Assembly: GCA_034769895.1 (NCBI GenBank)
Contig: CM068375.1
Span: forward strand, 250,521,542 to 250,585,541
From: Magicicada septendecula
Lineage: Eukaryota > Arthropoda > Insecta > Hemiptera > Cicadidae
Length of the DNA: 64,000 bases
Direction of reading: 5' to 3'
Part shown: in pieces, positions 47,638-59,127 of the stretch
Position numbering within the stretch: position 1 is the first letter of the stretch
Layout: each line of letters begins with the position of its first letter
Notes under the pieces: model-generated
The model's input: only the letters and a program-made list of their open reading frames with translations
Told to the model about the DNA's origin: nothing
The model's database searches: none
Program-made: the position numbers and the translations under genes

Positions 47638-50468
47638 GAGGAGAGTGGGGGAATAGTGCGCACCTAAGTATAGACTGTTCTCAAGATAACACTTTAAGAT
47701 AAAAATTAATAATAACTACGTAAAACACTTCTTTAGATAATGTAGTTTGCCAGAAAAAAAAGTTACCAGGAAATGACAAACCAACAACAAGATATGTTGC
47801 ATAAGATAAAAACATGCACTTGCGCACATTTACCCACCCCGTGGGGTAATCATGCGCATATGGTTGGGTAATGGTGCGCAACAGGGGTTAGGTTACATTA
47901 ATGAATTTTAACAAGTCTTATCAGTCAATCATTTATTTTACAATACAGTTGATATGCTTATAAAAGTACAAAATCTTTGCAGTATTAAATTGTTGGGTTT
48001 TAGGTACAATACGTTAAATGAATTTAATATAGGCCTACATTTGTCAAATCTTAAATTTAATATTTACAATATTCACAGATATAATCGACAGCTGAATCTG
48101 CACCAGAACACTCAGCGTGGCTCCACGATGAACAGTAGACACATCTGAACCATAATTCACGGTCTTTCCCGATGTCTCCACAAATATTGCAAATTTCGTC
48201 AGTGGTCTTTTCTATAGCAGTAGTTCCCAAGTTCAATTCAGTATATCAAATTCATCATCTTGACAAAGATTTTTATAATCAATAGACCTATTATCATATT
48301 CGTCAGATGACTCTTCTTCTATTTTTATTTTCCTCTTCAATTTGGTAGATCTAGGCTTTTTTTCTTTCTTGGCCATCTTCATTTTCTTTTTTTGAATTTT
48401 ATCCTCAAAACCTAAACGCTGTGCTACGAGTTTTCTTTCTTTTCGATTCTTCTTTTCTTCATTGATGATTCGTCTCTCTTTGGCATTTTCAAGTTTTACC
48501 TTGATTGGAGTGCTTGTCAATATTTCTGAGTGTTGTTTTTCACGAGGCTTAGGCCTAGCTTTTCCCTCCGTAGATCTTGGATTGTTTTTAGTGATAGATT
48601 GAGCAAAAACAAAAAAAGAATTATCTTTTGATGTAGATGGGATAGGGTTATCATACAGGTTTGTGTTGACTGTGCCAATTTCTTCGGAAGCTGCAGGTGG
48701 TTCAGTGCTTTCATCTATGTTGTTTTGAGGTGTGTCAGGAGGACGTTTGGCAGAATCAGGAGTCTCAGGAATAGCAGAAACATCTACGTCTACTAAAATT
48801 TGCTGATCCACAATTTCCCTTGCAGCCTCGAAATGTTTATCAGAGAATTTTTCTGGATGAAATGGATGAATCCCAGATACTCTGAACCCTGAAACAGCAT
48901 TGCTTATGCTAGCAGCTTTAACAAATGATTTGTTAAGAAGCTCCGCCACATCGTATTCTTGGATTTTTGTGTGGCCAGAAGATGTCAGGTGAAAATCACA
49001 CTCTCTATAAAAAGCGTTCTTCAATGGGCCAAAAAATGTAAGGTCCAGTGGTTGGAGTCTATGGGAAGTATGTGGTGGAAGGGAAACCATACGAATGAAG
49101 TTGTTTCGACAAAATTCAAACACTTCAATCGATATGTGACTATAGTGATTGTCCAAAACAAGTAAAACCGGGTCGTTCTCGGTAGGGTGAACGTGGTTCT
49201 TAAAGTGCGAGAGCCACTGAAGGAATATATCAGAGTTGCTCCATCCGTTTTTGGAGCAGAGATAAACAGCGCCGATAGGGCCATTTCTTCCAACAAGAGG
49301 TGACATTCTGGTGCGAGGGTAGACAAGAATAGGCGGAGGGAAGTGTCCAGAAGCGCTCATGGTAAAAATGGCTGTAATATTTCTTCCTCGCTCTGCCGAG
49401 GTAACAGCTCCCACTCTTTTTACCCCTTTTGGTCCGTATATCTTAGGGCACTTTTTCTGTACAGTGGTAATGCCAGTCTCGTCCTGATCATAAATTCTGT
49501 GGGCAGGGAATTTGTGCTTCTGCATCACTGCTTCAAGGTTTGAATAAAACAACTGCACTTCTTCTTTACAAAAACCAGCAATTCTATTGAGACTAGTTCC
49601 CTGTGGTTGACGAAGCCTCACACTGGGATGTCTTTTCAAAAAAACAATATAACCAGTCTTTACCGGCTAACCCTAGATTCTTGTTAAAATTGTTAGAAAT
49701 ATTTTTCTTCTCAGCATGTCTAAAAGCCAACCTGCGCAGTTCTTTTGGAGTTAAGCCGTAAAACAAAGTACAAAGTTTTAATATATATTCTTTCAGCTCT
49801 AGCTCGATCTCTGGCGAAAACACGGACTTTCTTCCTAGTCGTGGGCACTGAGGACGATCTAATATCAAATTTTTTCTTAAAGTTGATTCTGGAATACCAA
49901 ACGATCTTCCCACCTCCCTTATCTTTCTTCCATCTTTTCTCACTGCGTCAAGAGCCTTGAATAAGTTATCCTGGTTATAGGAGTTAATTTTTGTTTTTCT
50001 GACATAGTTTCTAGGCATCTGGGAACAAAGAAACGAAAGGGGGAATTAATGTTAACTGTCGCCATAAGATTGCTTGGGGGGGAATTGTGCGCACTGCTGC
50101 TCACCATAACCCGATCGCGCATTGTAAATTATTTTTGCTTAAAACACAGAAATACTGCCTTAAACACAAAACTAACTGCACCAAACACCAAAGCAGAAAC
50201 TGCCATTTATAAATATACTTAGTTTAATCCATACAGAGAAATATTTGAGGCTTACCTTCCTAAAATCTGGAGAGTGAAAATAACAACGTGCACTACACTA
50301 TAATGTTTCACACTCACATACCTACAAAAGTGATTTGGCGGGAGTGGTTGGCGTGGCACAGTAGTTGGCGAATCTGCCGCTTGGTTGTAGCACCATTCAG
50401 AGATGTCCCACATGCTTGGAAATATCAAAAATATTGATGCGCACGATTACCCGCTGCGCACTCTCCTC
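47638..50468 (-). mobile_element. Pogo-like DNA transposon 2
   Basis: 2.83 kb flanked by TA (47636-47637, 50469-50470). Ends GAGGAGAGTG, inverted on the right, then GGGGAATAGTGCGCA against GCGGGTAATCGTGCGCA. Subterminal motifs of type GGGTAATnrTGCGCA lie at 47843, 47865 and (as GGGGAATTGTGCGCA) 50079. One minus-strand transposase gene with the same domain order as the element at 4184-7178 but well diverged. The catalytic domain is uninterrupted; both ends of the gene are out of frame with it. Confidence 0.92.
48044..50018 (-). pseudogene. Pogo/jerky-like transposase with PHD-like finger, near-intact
   Basis: N-terminal psq-type helix-turn-helix (50018-49593: MPRNYVRKTKINSYNQDNLF, GRKIREVGRSFGIPESTLRK), then after a frame change near 49620 a 468-codon frame. 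Catalytic residues: Asp in YDQDETGITT, in VLLVLDNHYSH and in LQPLDLTFFGPLK, with 35 residues between the last two. A Ser/Thr/Pro-rich and then highly basic tail ends DEFDILN. After a second frame change near 48240 the strand continues CNICGDIGKDRELWFRCVYC, SHAECSG and YICEYC, a PHD-like zinc finger, with TGA at 48044. An intron could also explain a frame change, but no good splice sites were seen. Confidence 0.88.
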
Positions 50469-50630
50469 TATCTGTGTAGAGAGTGAGGCGAGATATAGAA
50501 AGACTAACGGATACATAAATAGACAGAGAGACAGACAGAGAAGATTACTTGAAAAGTCAGAGTTCAAGTAAACATTTCGTAACTTTAAACAGATCAGTTG
50601 TGTTAACGTTGAACAATAAGTAACGGCTAT

Positions 50631-50848
50631 ATTAATTGCACAGTACAAATTATGTGTAGACCTACCGGTATCTCATGCACACTTATCGATTACAGAAAAA
50701 CCTGTTTTTGTTGTAAACCATATCTTATCTCGCCTAGAACAGATAAGTTGCTTGCACAACACTCAAAGTGATTTTCCTGCAGTCTGAATGCAGTTCAAGT
50801 TGAAGTTCATGAATCATGCAGTAACCTTAACAATGACTAGGTCGTTTA
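50631..50848 (+). repeat. Direct repeat left of the Harbinger element
   Basis: Matches 53781-54000 (ACTTATCGATTACAGAAAAA, TCTTATCTCGCCTAGAACAG, AATCATGCAGT, GACTAGGTCGTTTA) with a few substitutions and a small indel. It ends exactly at the TTA that borders the transposon. Confidence 0.88.
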
Positions 50849-51068
50849 CGCCGGGTCCACACCTATAAAAATTTGCGCCGAATACGACGCACGGCGTAAA
50901 ATTTTGTGCGTGCGCGGGAATTTTCGTAAATGTGGACGTGACAACGCACGCAAGAATTTATTCCACATTCAAACACACGCTCCAGACTGAGTCGGTTTTC
51001 TGACGAACATCAAAGGATTTGCGCCGCATCCAGTTCTCGATGTAGACGCTTCTTTTTGTTTTTGCCGC

Positions 51069-53077
51069 ATGAATGCTTTTCTACCCTCACTCCTCACCAA
51101 GTTACCTATATTGACCAGTGAGTTAACAATGTCTGAATTAAGGAAAAAGTGTGCAGCTTTTATTGTTTTGTGCGATTTACTAAAACGGAAAAAAGAAAAA
51201 AAGAGACGCTACTGGATCAAGGATCTGTACAGAGAAAGAAGATATGAAGGTGGCGCTCGCCTGTTGAATATATTGGCTGTAGATGAAAGTAATGGCCATT
51301 TCAAAAAAATTTTATGTATATCTGGAGAAGATTTTGAATATTTTATGAGCTTGATAGGACCAAAAATTAAAAAACAGAACACTACATTTAGAGAATCCAT
51401 ATTAGGGTAGTAAAGGAAATGGTGGCCTTGACATTACGATTTCTAGCAACAGGAGATTCGTATACTAGCCTTCAGTATCTCTTTAAAACATCAAAACAAA
51501 GTATATCTCTCATTATTCCCAAAGTTTGCAAAGCCCTAACTGAAGCACTAAAGGATTCCATAAAGGTGAGTAATAGTCAACTATACTTTTATAAAATGAA
51601 CTTTTTATTTATTATTTATACAAGAAATTTACAAAGGTGTTAAATTGACAAACTCTTCCAATTCTTTAAAAATATTCTGTTGGGTATGAGTAGGCGAAGG
51701 AGAAATTGAAGGGGATGGACTTACGATTTCTTGATGACTCAGGAAGTTCATACTAGGTGTAGAAGAATTTGGTGATGAACTAGGAGATGGAGAAGTTGAA
51801 TACATATTCATCTCAGCTTCAAATATTAAATTATTAAATTTATGTATCAAAATTGACTTTGTTATTGCATCAAAATGATATAGCTTCTCTGCAAGATATT
51901 TTGCATATTTCGTTGTAGCCTCTTCTGGTTCCACAGTTTGCTGTAAAATTTTGTACGCCATTTCAATTCGCGGATCTTCCTGTTTGTTCTCGTTGTGGGC
52001 CTTTTTTACTTTTTTCCTTGGCGTTGAAGGTTTTACAAAAGCTCCTTAATTTTTCTCGAAGCTACAAGGAGCTGTACTTGATTTCTCGGCGCTCTGTTCA
52101 CCTGTAGTATCGCTTTCAGAATCGTCGTCTATAATTTGTTTGCGTGTCACTTTCCTAAAAACAAATAAGTAAATATAAATTAATAATAATAAAAAATATG
52201 TTTGATTATAAATTAACTAAAATAGTAATCTTAGTTTTTGTTATTTGAAGGATTCTTTTTTCGGATGCCCGCAACTGCTGAAGATTGGTTGAAAATTTCT
52301 GAAGACTTTGAAACACTCTGGCAATTTCCAAACTGTCTTGGTTCGCTCGATGGAAAACATATAACACTTCAAGCGCCTTTTAATAGCGGTAGTGAATACT
52401 TTAATTACAAAGGTTTTTTCAGCATAGTTCTCTTAGCACTGATCGATGCAAATTACAATTTTTTATATGTTGACATTGGTTGCCAAGGACGAATTTCAGA
52501 TGGAGGAGTGTTCCGAAATAGTGAGCTACATCGCAGAATTACGAATCACACTTTAGAATTACCCCCTCCAAAGCCCCTTCCTCAAATGCATAAAGATATC
52601 CCTTACGTATTTGTGGCTGACGAGGCATTTCCTTTAACCGAAACCATTATGAAGCCGTATGCAGGAGTGCATCCGAAGGGATCAAGCGAGAGAATATTTA
52701 ACTTCAGACTGAGCCGAGCCTGACGAGTGGTGGAAAATACTTTTGGAATCATTTCATCGGTGTTCAGAGTTTTGAGGAAACCCCTTCTACTAGCACCCGA
52801 AAAGGCTCAACTGGTAGTTATGGCCGTTGCATGCCTGCAAAACTATTTAAAAAGAAACAAATCGTCCAGCAACAGTTACATTCCTCCAGGAGCTTTGGAC
52901 ATAGAAGTGAACGGACGACTGCTAGAAGGCAGTTGGAGAAATGAACAATGTGCGGATGGTTTTCAACATATCCGAAATGTTCCGCGTAGAGCAACATTAC
53001 AGGCAAAAGATAGAAGAGAATTCGCGAATTATTTTACCACAACTGGAGCAATTTCATGGCAATCTCGATATGCTTAA
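51069..53077 (+). pseudogene. Harbinger transposase, two exons, lightly broken
   Basis: Exon 1 (51069-51565) has the N-terminal region (MSELRKKCAAFIVLCDLLKR, then VALTLRFLATGDSYTSLQYL) with a frame change near 51405. Its donor is GTGAGT at 51566. Exon 2 probably starts at 52235 after CTTAG and runs to 53077. Catalytic residues: Asp in CLGSLDGKHITLQAP, Asp in FLYVDIGCQGRISDGGVF and Glu in VVENTFGIISS. A TGA stands between LSRA and RVVENTFG where Arg is usual. In the superfamily this protein cuts and joins DNA, with the MADF/Myb-like partner aiding nuclear import and DNA binding. The intron contains the partner gene's last exon. Confidence 0.92.
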
Positions 53078-53557
53078 CCACTTGTTGATTTGCATAAATA
53101 AATGCTAACTTGTACAAATTCTAAATGATAATAAACATGTAACTCACCCTGTTTTCTTCTGAGTTTATTGTTTCCCTTGGTTCGTCTTTGTCCAACAGAA
53201 AAGCAAAACTCTTGAATGCAAACCAATCTGTTTTGTATACTTCTGACGCCCCTAAAAATCACACAAGGAAATTGTTTGAAAAATGTGGTAAACAAAATAA
53301 CAAACAATTGTTTACTTACCTTTACCTGTGCCAACTGACTTCATCCCTTTTGATTTTTCTCGCCTGAAAGATTCCAAAAGGCTTGCCATTTTTTTCTTCG
53401 CATCTTCAACACCGTTTCCTACCGAATCTGCGATCTCTTGCCACGCGTCATTTTTCTTTATTTTATTAAAATGCCACTTATTTTTCGGATCCCACAATAC
53501 TTTGTGTTCTTCATACTTCTGTATTAGAAAAATAACAGATTCTTTGTCTAATTCCAT
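51629..53557 (-). pseudogene. MADF-domain Harbinger partner protein, three exons
   Basis: Exon 1 53557-53320 begins MELDKESVIFLIQKYEEHKV and holds the MADF DNA-binding domain (WDPKNKWHF, AWQEIADSVG, FRREKSKGMKS); donor GTAAGT. Exon 2 53251-53148 (ASEVYKTDWFAFKSFAFLLD, KDEPRETIN) joins in phase; donor GTGAGT. Exon 3 52154-51629, acceptor TTTGTTTTTAG, reads KVTRKQIIDDDSESD, an in-frame TAA, PSTPRKKVKKA and YAKYLAEKLYHFDAITKSI. The exon 2-3 junction is one base out of frame. Intron 2 encloses transposase exon 2. Confidence 0.85.
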
Positions 53558-53780
53558 CCTTATTTACACTAACAAACAACTGAAAACTGACGAAACCAAC
53601 CTGTTGTTCGAGTAGTATAACCTCCACGTTTGTGGTTATATAACCTCCATGAATAAGGCTTGAGCACTAACACACGCCGCACAACGTAAAAATTTATCTG
53701 GAAATAATCTTTAATTTGTGGCGAAAATATTTGCGCCGAACCTATTCGGCGAAATTTTTTATAGGTGTGGACCCGGCTTT

Positions 53781-54000
53781 AATTGCACAGAACAAACTAT
53801 GTGTAGACCTACCTCATGCGCACTTATCGATTACAGAAAAACCTGTTTTTGTTGTAAACCATGTCTTATCTCGCCTAGAACAGATAAGTTGATTGTCTGC
53901 TGCTTGCACAACACTCAAAGTGATTTTCCTGCAGTCTGAATGCAGTTCAAGTTGAAGTACATGAATCATGCAGTTACCTTAACTATGACTAGGTCGTTTA
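53781..54000 (+). repeat. Direct repeat right of the Harbinger element
   Basis: Second copy of 50631-50848, starting at the right TTA and ending GACTAGGTCGTTTA followed by CGCAACG. Together the pair looks like a tandem duplication of local DNA whose junction received the transposon. Confidence 0.88.
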
Positions 54001-54237
54001 CGCAACGATTGCAAATTGTAACGGACAGCTGTTGCTGTAAGTAGACACCGTTGAAGTTTCTGGAGTAGATCGAATTTTATGAAAAGTTAACAAAGAAGAT
54101 AACAACGTCTCAATCATCATTAAAATCGTTCGAAGTATTTGCATTCTGTAGATCTGTAAACTACGAGTAACATCTCAATTCAGTGATTTATACCCCGTTC
54201 TTGTTACATGTCTTGATCGTTCACTCGCTATACACAT

Positions 54238-55170
54238 CAGTGGCGTGTCTAGAATTTGCCCTGGGGGGAGGCCGGTTGAGTTAGTTTCATACAAAAAAAC
54301 GTTCAGACTAATCAACATTAGCCTACTATCTTTAAAGTGGCTGAAAACGTGTGATAACATCCTGAAATCAATCCCATTAAAATAAACGGTAATAACACAA
54401 TAGAAATACGGGTTATTGAAACATTATTTACTAGATACTTACTGGCTGAATTGATTTTTCCTATACCGTATATCAGGGGCAAACGTAGGATTTCATTTTG
54501 GCTGGGGGGATTTTTTTCAACCACATATTTTCTTAGAGTATTGTTTTTCTCATGTTGTAATAAAAATCGTACCAAAATTAAAACTAACAGGCAAATAATA
54601 GCTGTAATTCACTAATTTTATTAAAATAAATTTTAAATATACGTCAGATAGGCTTCCAGTTTTTCTTGCAAGGCTAATAATACCTTTCTGTGGAATATAA
54701 ATACTTTAAAAAGAACGTTAAAATTAAGAAAGTAAAGAAAGTGAGAGTTACCAGCATGTATATAACTGCTGTGGATATAAATGCATCCAACAGGGTTGTG
54801 GATATAAATTTTACAGCAAGTAAAATAATGTTAAATAATTTTGTTAAAAAATATGATTCTGTCCTTTTCAATTAATTACATTTAAAAAACACGCAACCAG
54901 TTTAAAATTTTTGCTCCAACATTTTCGGATTTCGGGGGGTATATATCCCCCATATCACCCCCCTACGTTCGCCCCTGCCGTATTTCATATTTCAAACGTA
55001 TACGCAAATTCTGGGTAACAAACATGTTTGTACATTTAAAAAAGAGCTACTAGCTGAAAAAAATAGTAAAAAAGCCTAAAAATTAAGAGATTACCAAAAT
55101 TCGTGAACTTTATTTGACCTTCTGAGAAGGGGCACCAGTCCCGTTCGTCCCCCTCGTAAATACGCCCCTG
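54238..55170. mobile_element. hAT-like element, outer of a nested pair
   Basis: Ends CAGTGGCGTGTCTAGAATTT and, inverted, CAGGGGCGTATTTACGAGGG. Flanking 8-mers ATACACAT (54230-54237) and ATACACAG (55171-55178) match at 7 of 8. No transposase. Split by the insertion at 54474-54977. Confidence 0.78.
54474..54977. mobile_element. hAT-like MITE, inner of a nested pair
   Basis: 504 bp with inverted ends CAGGGGCAAACGTAGG and CAGGGGCGAACGTAGG, flanked by CCGTATAT and CCGTATTT (7 of 8). No coding content; the plus frame at 54690-54875 lacks any recognisable motif. Being inside the outer element, it is the younger of the two. Confidence 0.85.
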
Positions 55171-55445
55171 ATACACAGTGCCTCCTTTCTACCCGTATTC
55201 TCCACAGATATCTTTGTACTTTACTCTCAGGCTACTAGTTAACAGACAAGGTAACATTATCACTTAAAGTTAAATGTGGGAACTCTTGCCGCCAACTAAC
55301 GGTTTATTAAGCTTTGTTTGCTTTGAATCGATCCCATACAGAGCTGCACTTGTAGACATAAACCTATATACACTGAAGGTAATTTTGGGAGAGAGTGAAG
55401 TGCCGAGAAACTGAACAAGACGACGCTTGTTTTATGTACTAGGAC

Positions 55446-56003
55446 CATGGGCGCCCCGAGGGGGGGCATTTACACCCCCTGGCTCCTGAAAAGGTGGTTT
55501 CAAAAATGGAAAAATTAGCAAAAAATACAAGTTATGAAATACAAAATTTACTTTATTGAACATAAGACAAATTCAGTGCATGAAATCAATATTAATGAAT
55601 CTAGTAATACCATAAAAAAAGAAAAACTTTGTGTTCATGTTTATTTTATAAAAAAATTCTTTGCATTAATTTTATAGCACATCAAGACTGAAACAAAAAG
55701 TATAACCTCCTTGGTTGTTGTCCAAATCTATTGATATCTCGAAGTATCTAGTTCTAAAGCTGAATTTGAGTAATATTAGTTAGTAGAGTTGGCGGCGCGT
55801 TATTTTAAAAATGCATTTGAGATATAATTATACACGGCGGAAAATTGTATATGAAAAATTACAATACTGCATAGTATTATAGGCGCAGACTGAAAAATAA
55901 AAAAAATCGACATATTTTTTGGAATTTGTTTATATTTTGTATTAAGATTTACTAGAAAAAATATTGTAAAAATTACAAAAATATGGCATTTTTTAATTTC
56001 CAG

Positions 56004-56052
<49 letters not shown>

Positions 56053-56101
56053 AGATCCCCGGGTTTGCACCCCCCTGCGAATATTTCTGCGGGCGCCCAT
56101 G
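55446..56101. mobile_element. hAT-like MITE with perfect 8-bp duplication
   Basis: 656 bp; ends CATGGGCGCCC on both sides (inverted), with G- and C-runs just inside. Flanked by ACTAGGAC at 55438-55445 and 56102-56109, identical. It contains an (AT)n tract at 56005-56049. An 8-bp duplication fits hAT, but CATG ends are unusual for hAT and other 8-bp superfamilies are possible. Confidence 0.85.
56005..56049. repeat. (TA)n microsatellite, 45 bp
   Basis: Uninterrupted TA dinucleotides inside the MITE at 55446-56101. Confidence 0.97.
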
Positions 56102-56190
56102 ACTAGGACGCTATCTACTGTCACCTATGAACAACGAGAACGCTTAAATAAAGCGCACCCCCTAATAGTGGGGGCGATTTATGCAAACGA

Positions 56191-56302
56191 CAAACGGAAA
56201 TACGACATATGTATACAATGGCAAAGCAGACGACTGTATGTTCGCTCAAACGGAAATACGACATATTTATACAATGGCAAAGCAGACGACTGTATGTTCG
56301 CT
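56191..56302 (+). repeat. 56-bp tandem duplication
   Basis: Two units starting CAAACGGAAATACGACATAT (56191 and 56247) and ending GACTGTATGTTCGCT, differing at one or two positions. Confidence 0.95.
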
Positions 56303-57561
56303 ACCACTACGCGTTCTCTTGAAATACGAGTATACAACTGTTGCTAACATTTTGCTTTATCGTTCTTGTGTACGTAGTCGATAAGCAGGCAGGCGCGTTT
56401 CCAAATCGCAGTGCTTATTTATTTACTGAACGAGCTCGCTTTCTAGTTTTAACTCGACCGCTTGGCATTCGTCTGTCTATCTATCTGTTTGGGGTCATGT
56501 CTCACGATAACTTTTGAACGCATCAACCGATTTCCGTGAAACTTGTCAATAATTTTACTCTACAGAACACTACTGTTTTTTATATCGGTCCCCTAAAAAA
56601 ATATGGGGCGGGAGGAGAAAATGGGAGGTAAGCACAATTGTGAAAAAATCGCAAACAAACAGGTGAGGTAGCAAATTAACGATTATTTTAACCAAAATCT
56701 GAATATAGAGTGGACTTTTAAAAATCTCAATTTTGGCACGAAATTTTGACAGAATCGTAAAAATATAGTGTGCAGCTTAAGATAATTCAAAATTTTTGGA
56801 AACAGAGCCCAAAAAAGAATTAAAATTTTTTTTTAATTGTAAAAACAGCCGGGTGTCACAATAAAATAGAATTTTAACCCAGATCCTAATTTAGCGTTTG
56901 CTATAAGTTTTTTTAACTTTTATTTTCATAAGAAAAAAATAAAGTTTACTACGAGCCAAAAATGTAACTGAACATTCTTAGAAAACTGTAAAAGACCATA
57001 CCGTATGAGGTCAAGTTATGAGGAATTTTATTCAAAATACAAACTCGGTATCTTTAATAATTTTGCAGAATTGATATCTCTCAACATGCAATTATCAAAT
57101 ATTGAAATTTGTCTAACAATAAATGTATTTTATTAAAAATAATGAGTGAATGAGCAACTGAGGAAACTTACTCCTCGTGGGTGTAAGCCTTACATACAAT
57201 AAAGTTCATACATGCAATATTCTAACGATGTGCAATCCAGTACATGCAATATAGTAATGATACAATATTAGATTCACAATACAGTAATACTACATATATA
57301 ACATATTCCACTACTGCAAATCCTCTTTTTAACTACACATACACCTCCTACTCACTTTATCCCTTACCATACCTCTTATACCTAACCATTCATTGCCTTT
57401 TTTCTGTACTTCTTTTATATACTTTTCCCACGGTTTCGTCGATCTTCCTCTTTTGGTCTTTCCCCAGGGTTTCGCTTCAAATTCTCGCCTTTACGAGTGT
57501 TAGTAATGTTAGTAAATGTTAGTAAACCAGATAACCAGACATTAAATCGTATGTCATCAGT
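56303..57561. other. Intergenic, no gene seen
   Basis: Contains CACGATAACTTTTGAACG near 56500, a phrase found in many arthropod repeats, then AT-rich DNA and a CT-rich stretch (57330-57490). No element boundaries or exons are supported. Confidence 0.5.
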
Positions 57562-58195
57562 TATACGCCATTCGCTTTCGCGTGGCACCTAAGGGATTAG
57601 CAGACCCTTGCTCTCGCACGCGCACTTACGAGCGCCCGGGCCACACACCCTTGCCCGAACGCGCAGGTATACAGCTTCATGAAACAGTTACAAATTATGA
57701 CACATTTAAATTGAATGATAATCCAAATTAAAATATGATTTTCGTAATCTTCGTAAAATTGCGAGAAAAATGAGTCCTCTCAACATATAGTTACTGTTAA
57801 CCATGTAGCGTCAAGGGAGTATATTTGGATTTTAGAAAAAAAACACATATTGCAGTACTAAAAAGACGAGTTTTATTTAAAATTGAGAATGGCATTTTAA
57901 TATTATATAAAATCGGTTACCAATGATAAAAACTTACTAATGATAACATTACAATTAATGTTAAATAAGTACAAGATGAAATATATTAGCCTTTTAGTTT
58001 AAATTCCACATTATTATGTTTTTAATTTTTATAAAATGGAAAAGCCTATTTGTAATACAGTACTAAAAATATTTTACTCCTGGATGTGATGGGCATTTTT
58101 CTCTTAAAATTTAACATTAACACACGAAAAACGATATGAATATAAACGCAATATTTTCTTTAACTTTGATCGTTTCGAAAATATATTAATATATA

Positions 58196-58608
58196 AACGA
58201 AAAACACCTTTATTAATAGATAAAAACAAACAAAAAATACATACTTAAGAAATGTATAACAAAAATACATACTTAAGAAATGCTTCTTTTAAATAACTTT
58301 AAACAAATACTATATACAATACAATGTTGTTTTTCTTATGTACAAACTTATAAGAAAAATTTTTACAAAATTAAAAACCCCATCTTAACAAAAGTGGGTC
58401 ATAAACGAAATATTTTTTGTGGTTTTATTTACAGATAGCCCATATTTATGGATAAACAAAAAAACACCTTTAGTAATAGATAAAAAACAATTATAACAAA
58501 AATACATACTGAATAAAAACTTTTTTTAATAACTTCACACGAATACTGTATGCAATATAATGATTTTTTTATTTACAAACTTAAAAATAAAATTTTTACA
58601 AAACTAAA
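58196..58608. repeat. Degenerate direct repeat inside the DD82E element
   Basis: 58196-58370 and 58448-58608 share AACACCTTTATTAATAGATA-like, AAAAATACATACT and ACTATATACAATACAATG-like blocks, about 250 bp apart. AT-rich and non-coding. Confidence 0.6.
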
Positions 58609-58788
58609 CAAAATTCTATCCTACAAAAATAAGAAACGTGGACTACATGTAAATCATAAGAGTAAACTTCTCCATATTGAATAATTAGTTGAAACCATAA
58701 AATTCTAATAACAAAGTTTTGGTCCACCGTATTAAAAAACTCTAATATATAATTATATTACATATAATTAAGAACACAATGTACTCTG

Positions 58789-58952
58789 AAATGCTCCCTT
58801 AGGCAAGGAGAAAAGATTTATAATTTGCCATGCTGGAGGCCAGAAAGGATGGATCGAAGCTCCACCACTCGTGTTTGAGTCAACACCAGGTTGTTTTGAA
58901 AACTGGTTGTTTAATACACTAATCCCCGCAATACCCCCTGCAAGTACGATAA
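58789..58952 (+). pseudogene. Inverted fragment of the DD82E transposase
   Basis: The plus strand reads APLGKEKRFIICHAGGQKGW, IEAPPLVFES and FENWLFNTLIPAIPPAST, about 90% identical to the matching part of the intact minus-strand gene. About 40 nt of the gene (KKTGDYHEEMDHKV) are replaced by about 12 unrelated nt. It therefore comes from another copy or an inverted internal duplication, and is too short to function. Confidence 0.88.
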
Positions 58953-59127
58953 TCAAGAAGACGCCGACGATGGCCTTAGTGCCGAAATCGGTCAGTCATG
59001 AGTTGAAAATAAAATTAATTTCAGGGTAGATTATTTTCTTAATTATATGTTATATAACAGTAGCCCTATCCTGTGAACACATAACTTTAAATATATTAAT
59101 AAGTCCTCAAATCGTACCTGGAAAATC

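Larger units (their letters stand above)
50849..53778. mobile_element. PIF/Harbinger DNA transposon with interleaved genes
   Basis: 2.93 kb. Inverted termini share GCCGGGTCCACACCTATAAA and continue into ATTTGCGCCGAATA-like sequence. Flanked by TTA (50846-50848, 53779-53781), the usual PIF/Harbinger target. It carries the two genes of the superfamily: a plus-strand DDE transposase and a minus-strand MADF-domain protein, convergent and exon-interleaved. Both have a few disabling changes, so the copy is recently decayed. Confidence 0.93.

Noticed and set aside
48959-49543. Plus-strand frames opposite the second pogo-like transposase
   Set aside because: They are shadows of the long minus-strand frame, which has all catalytic motifs.
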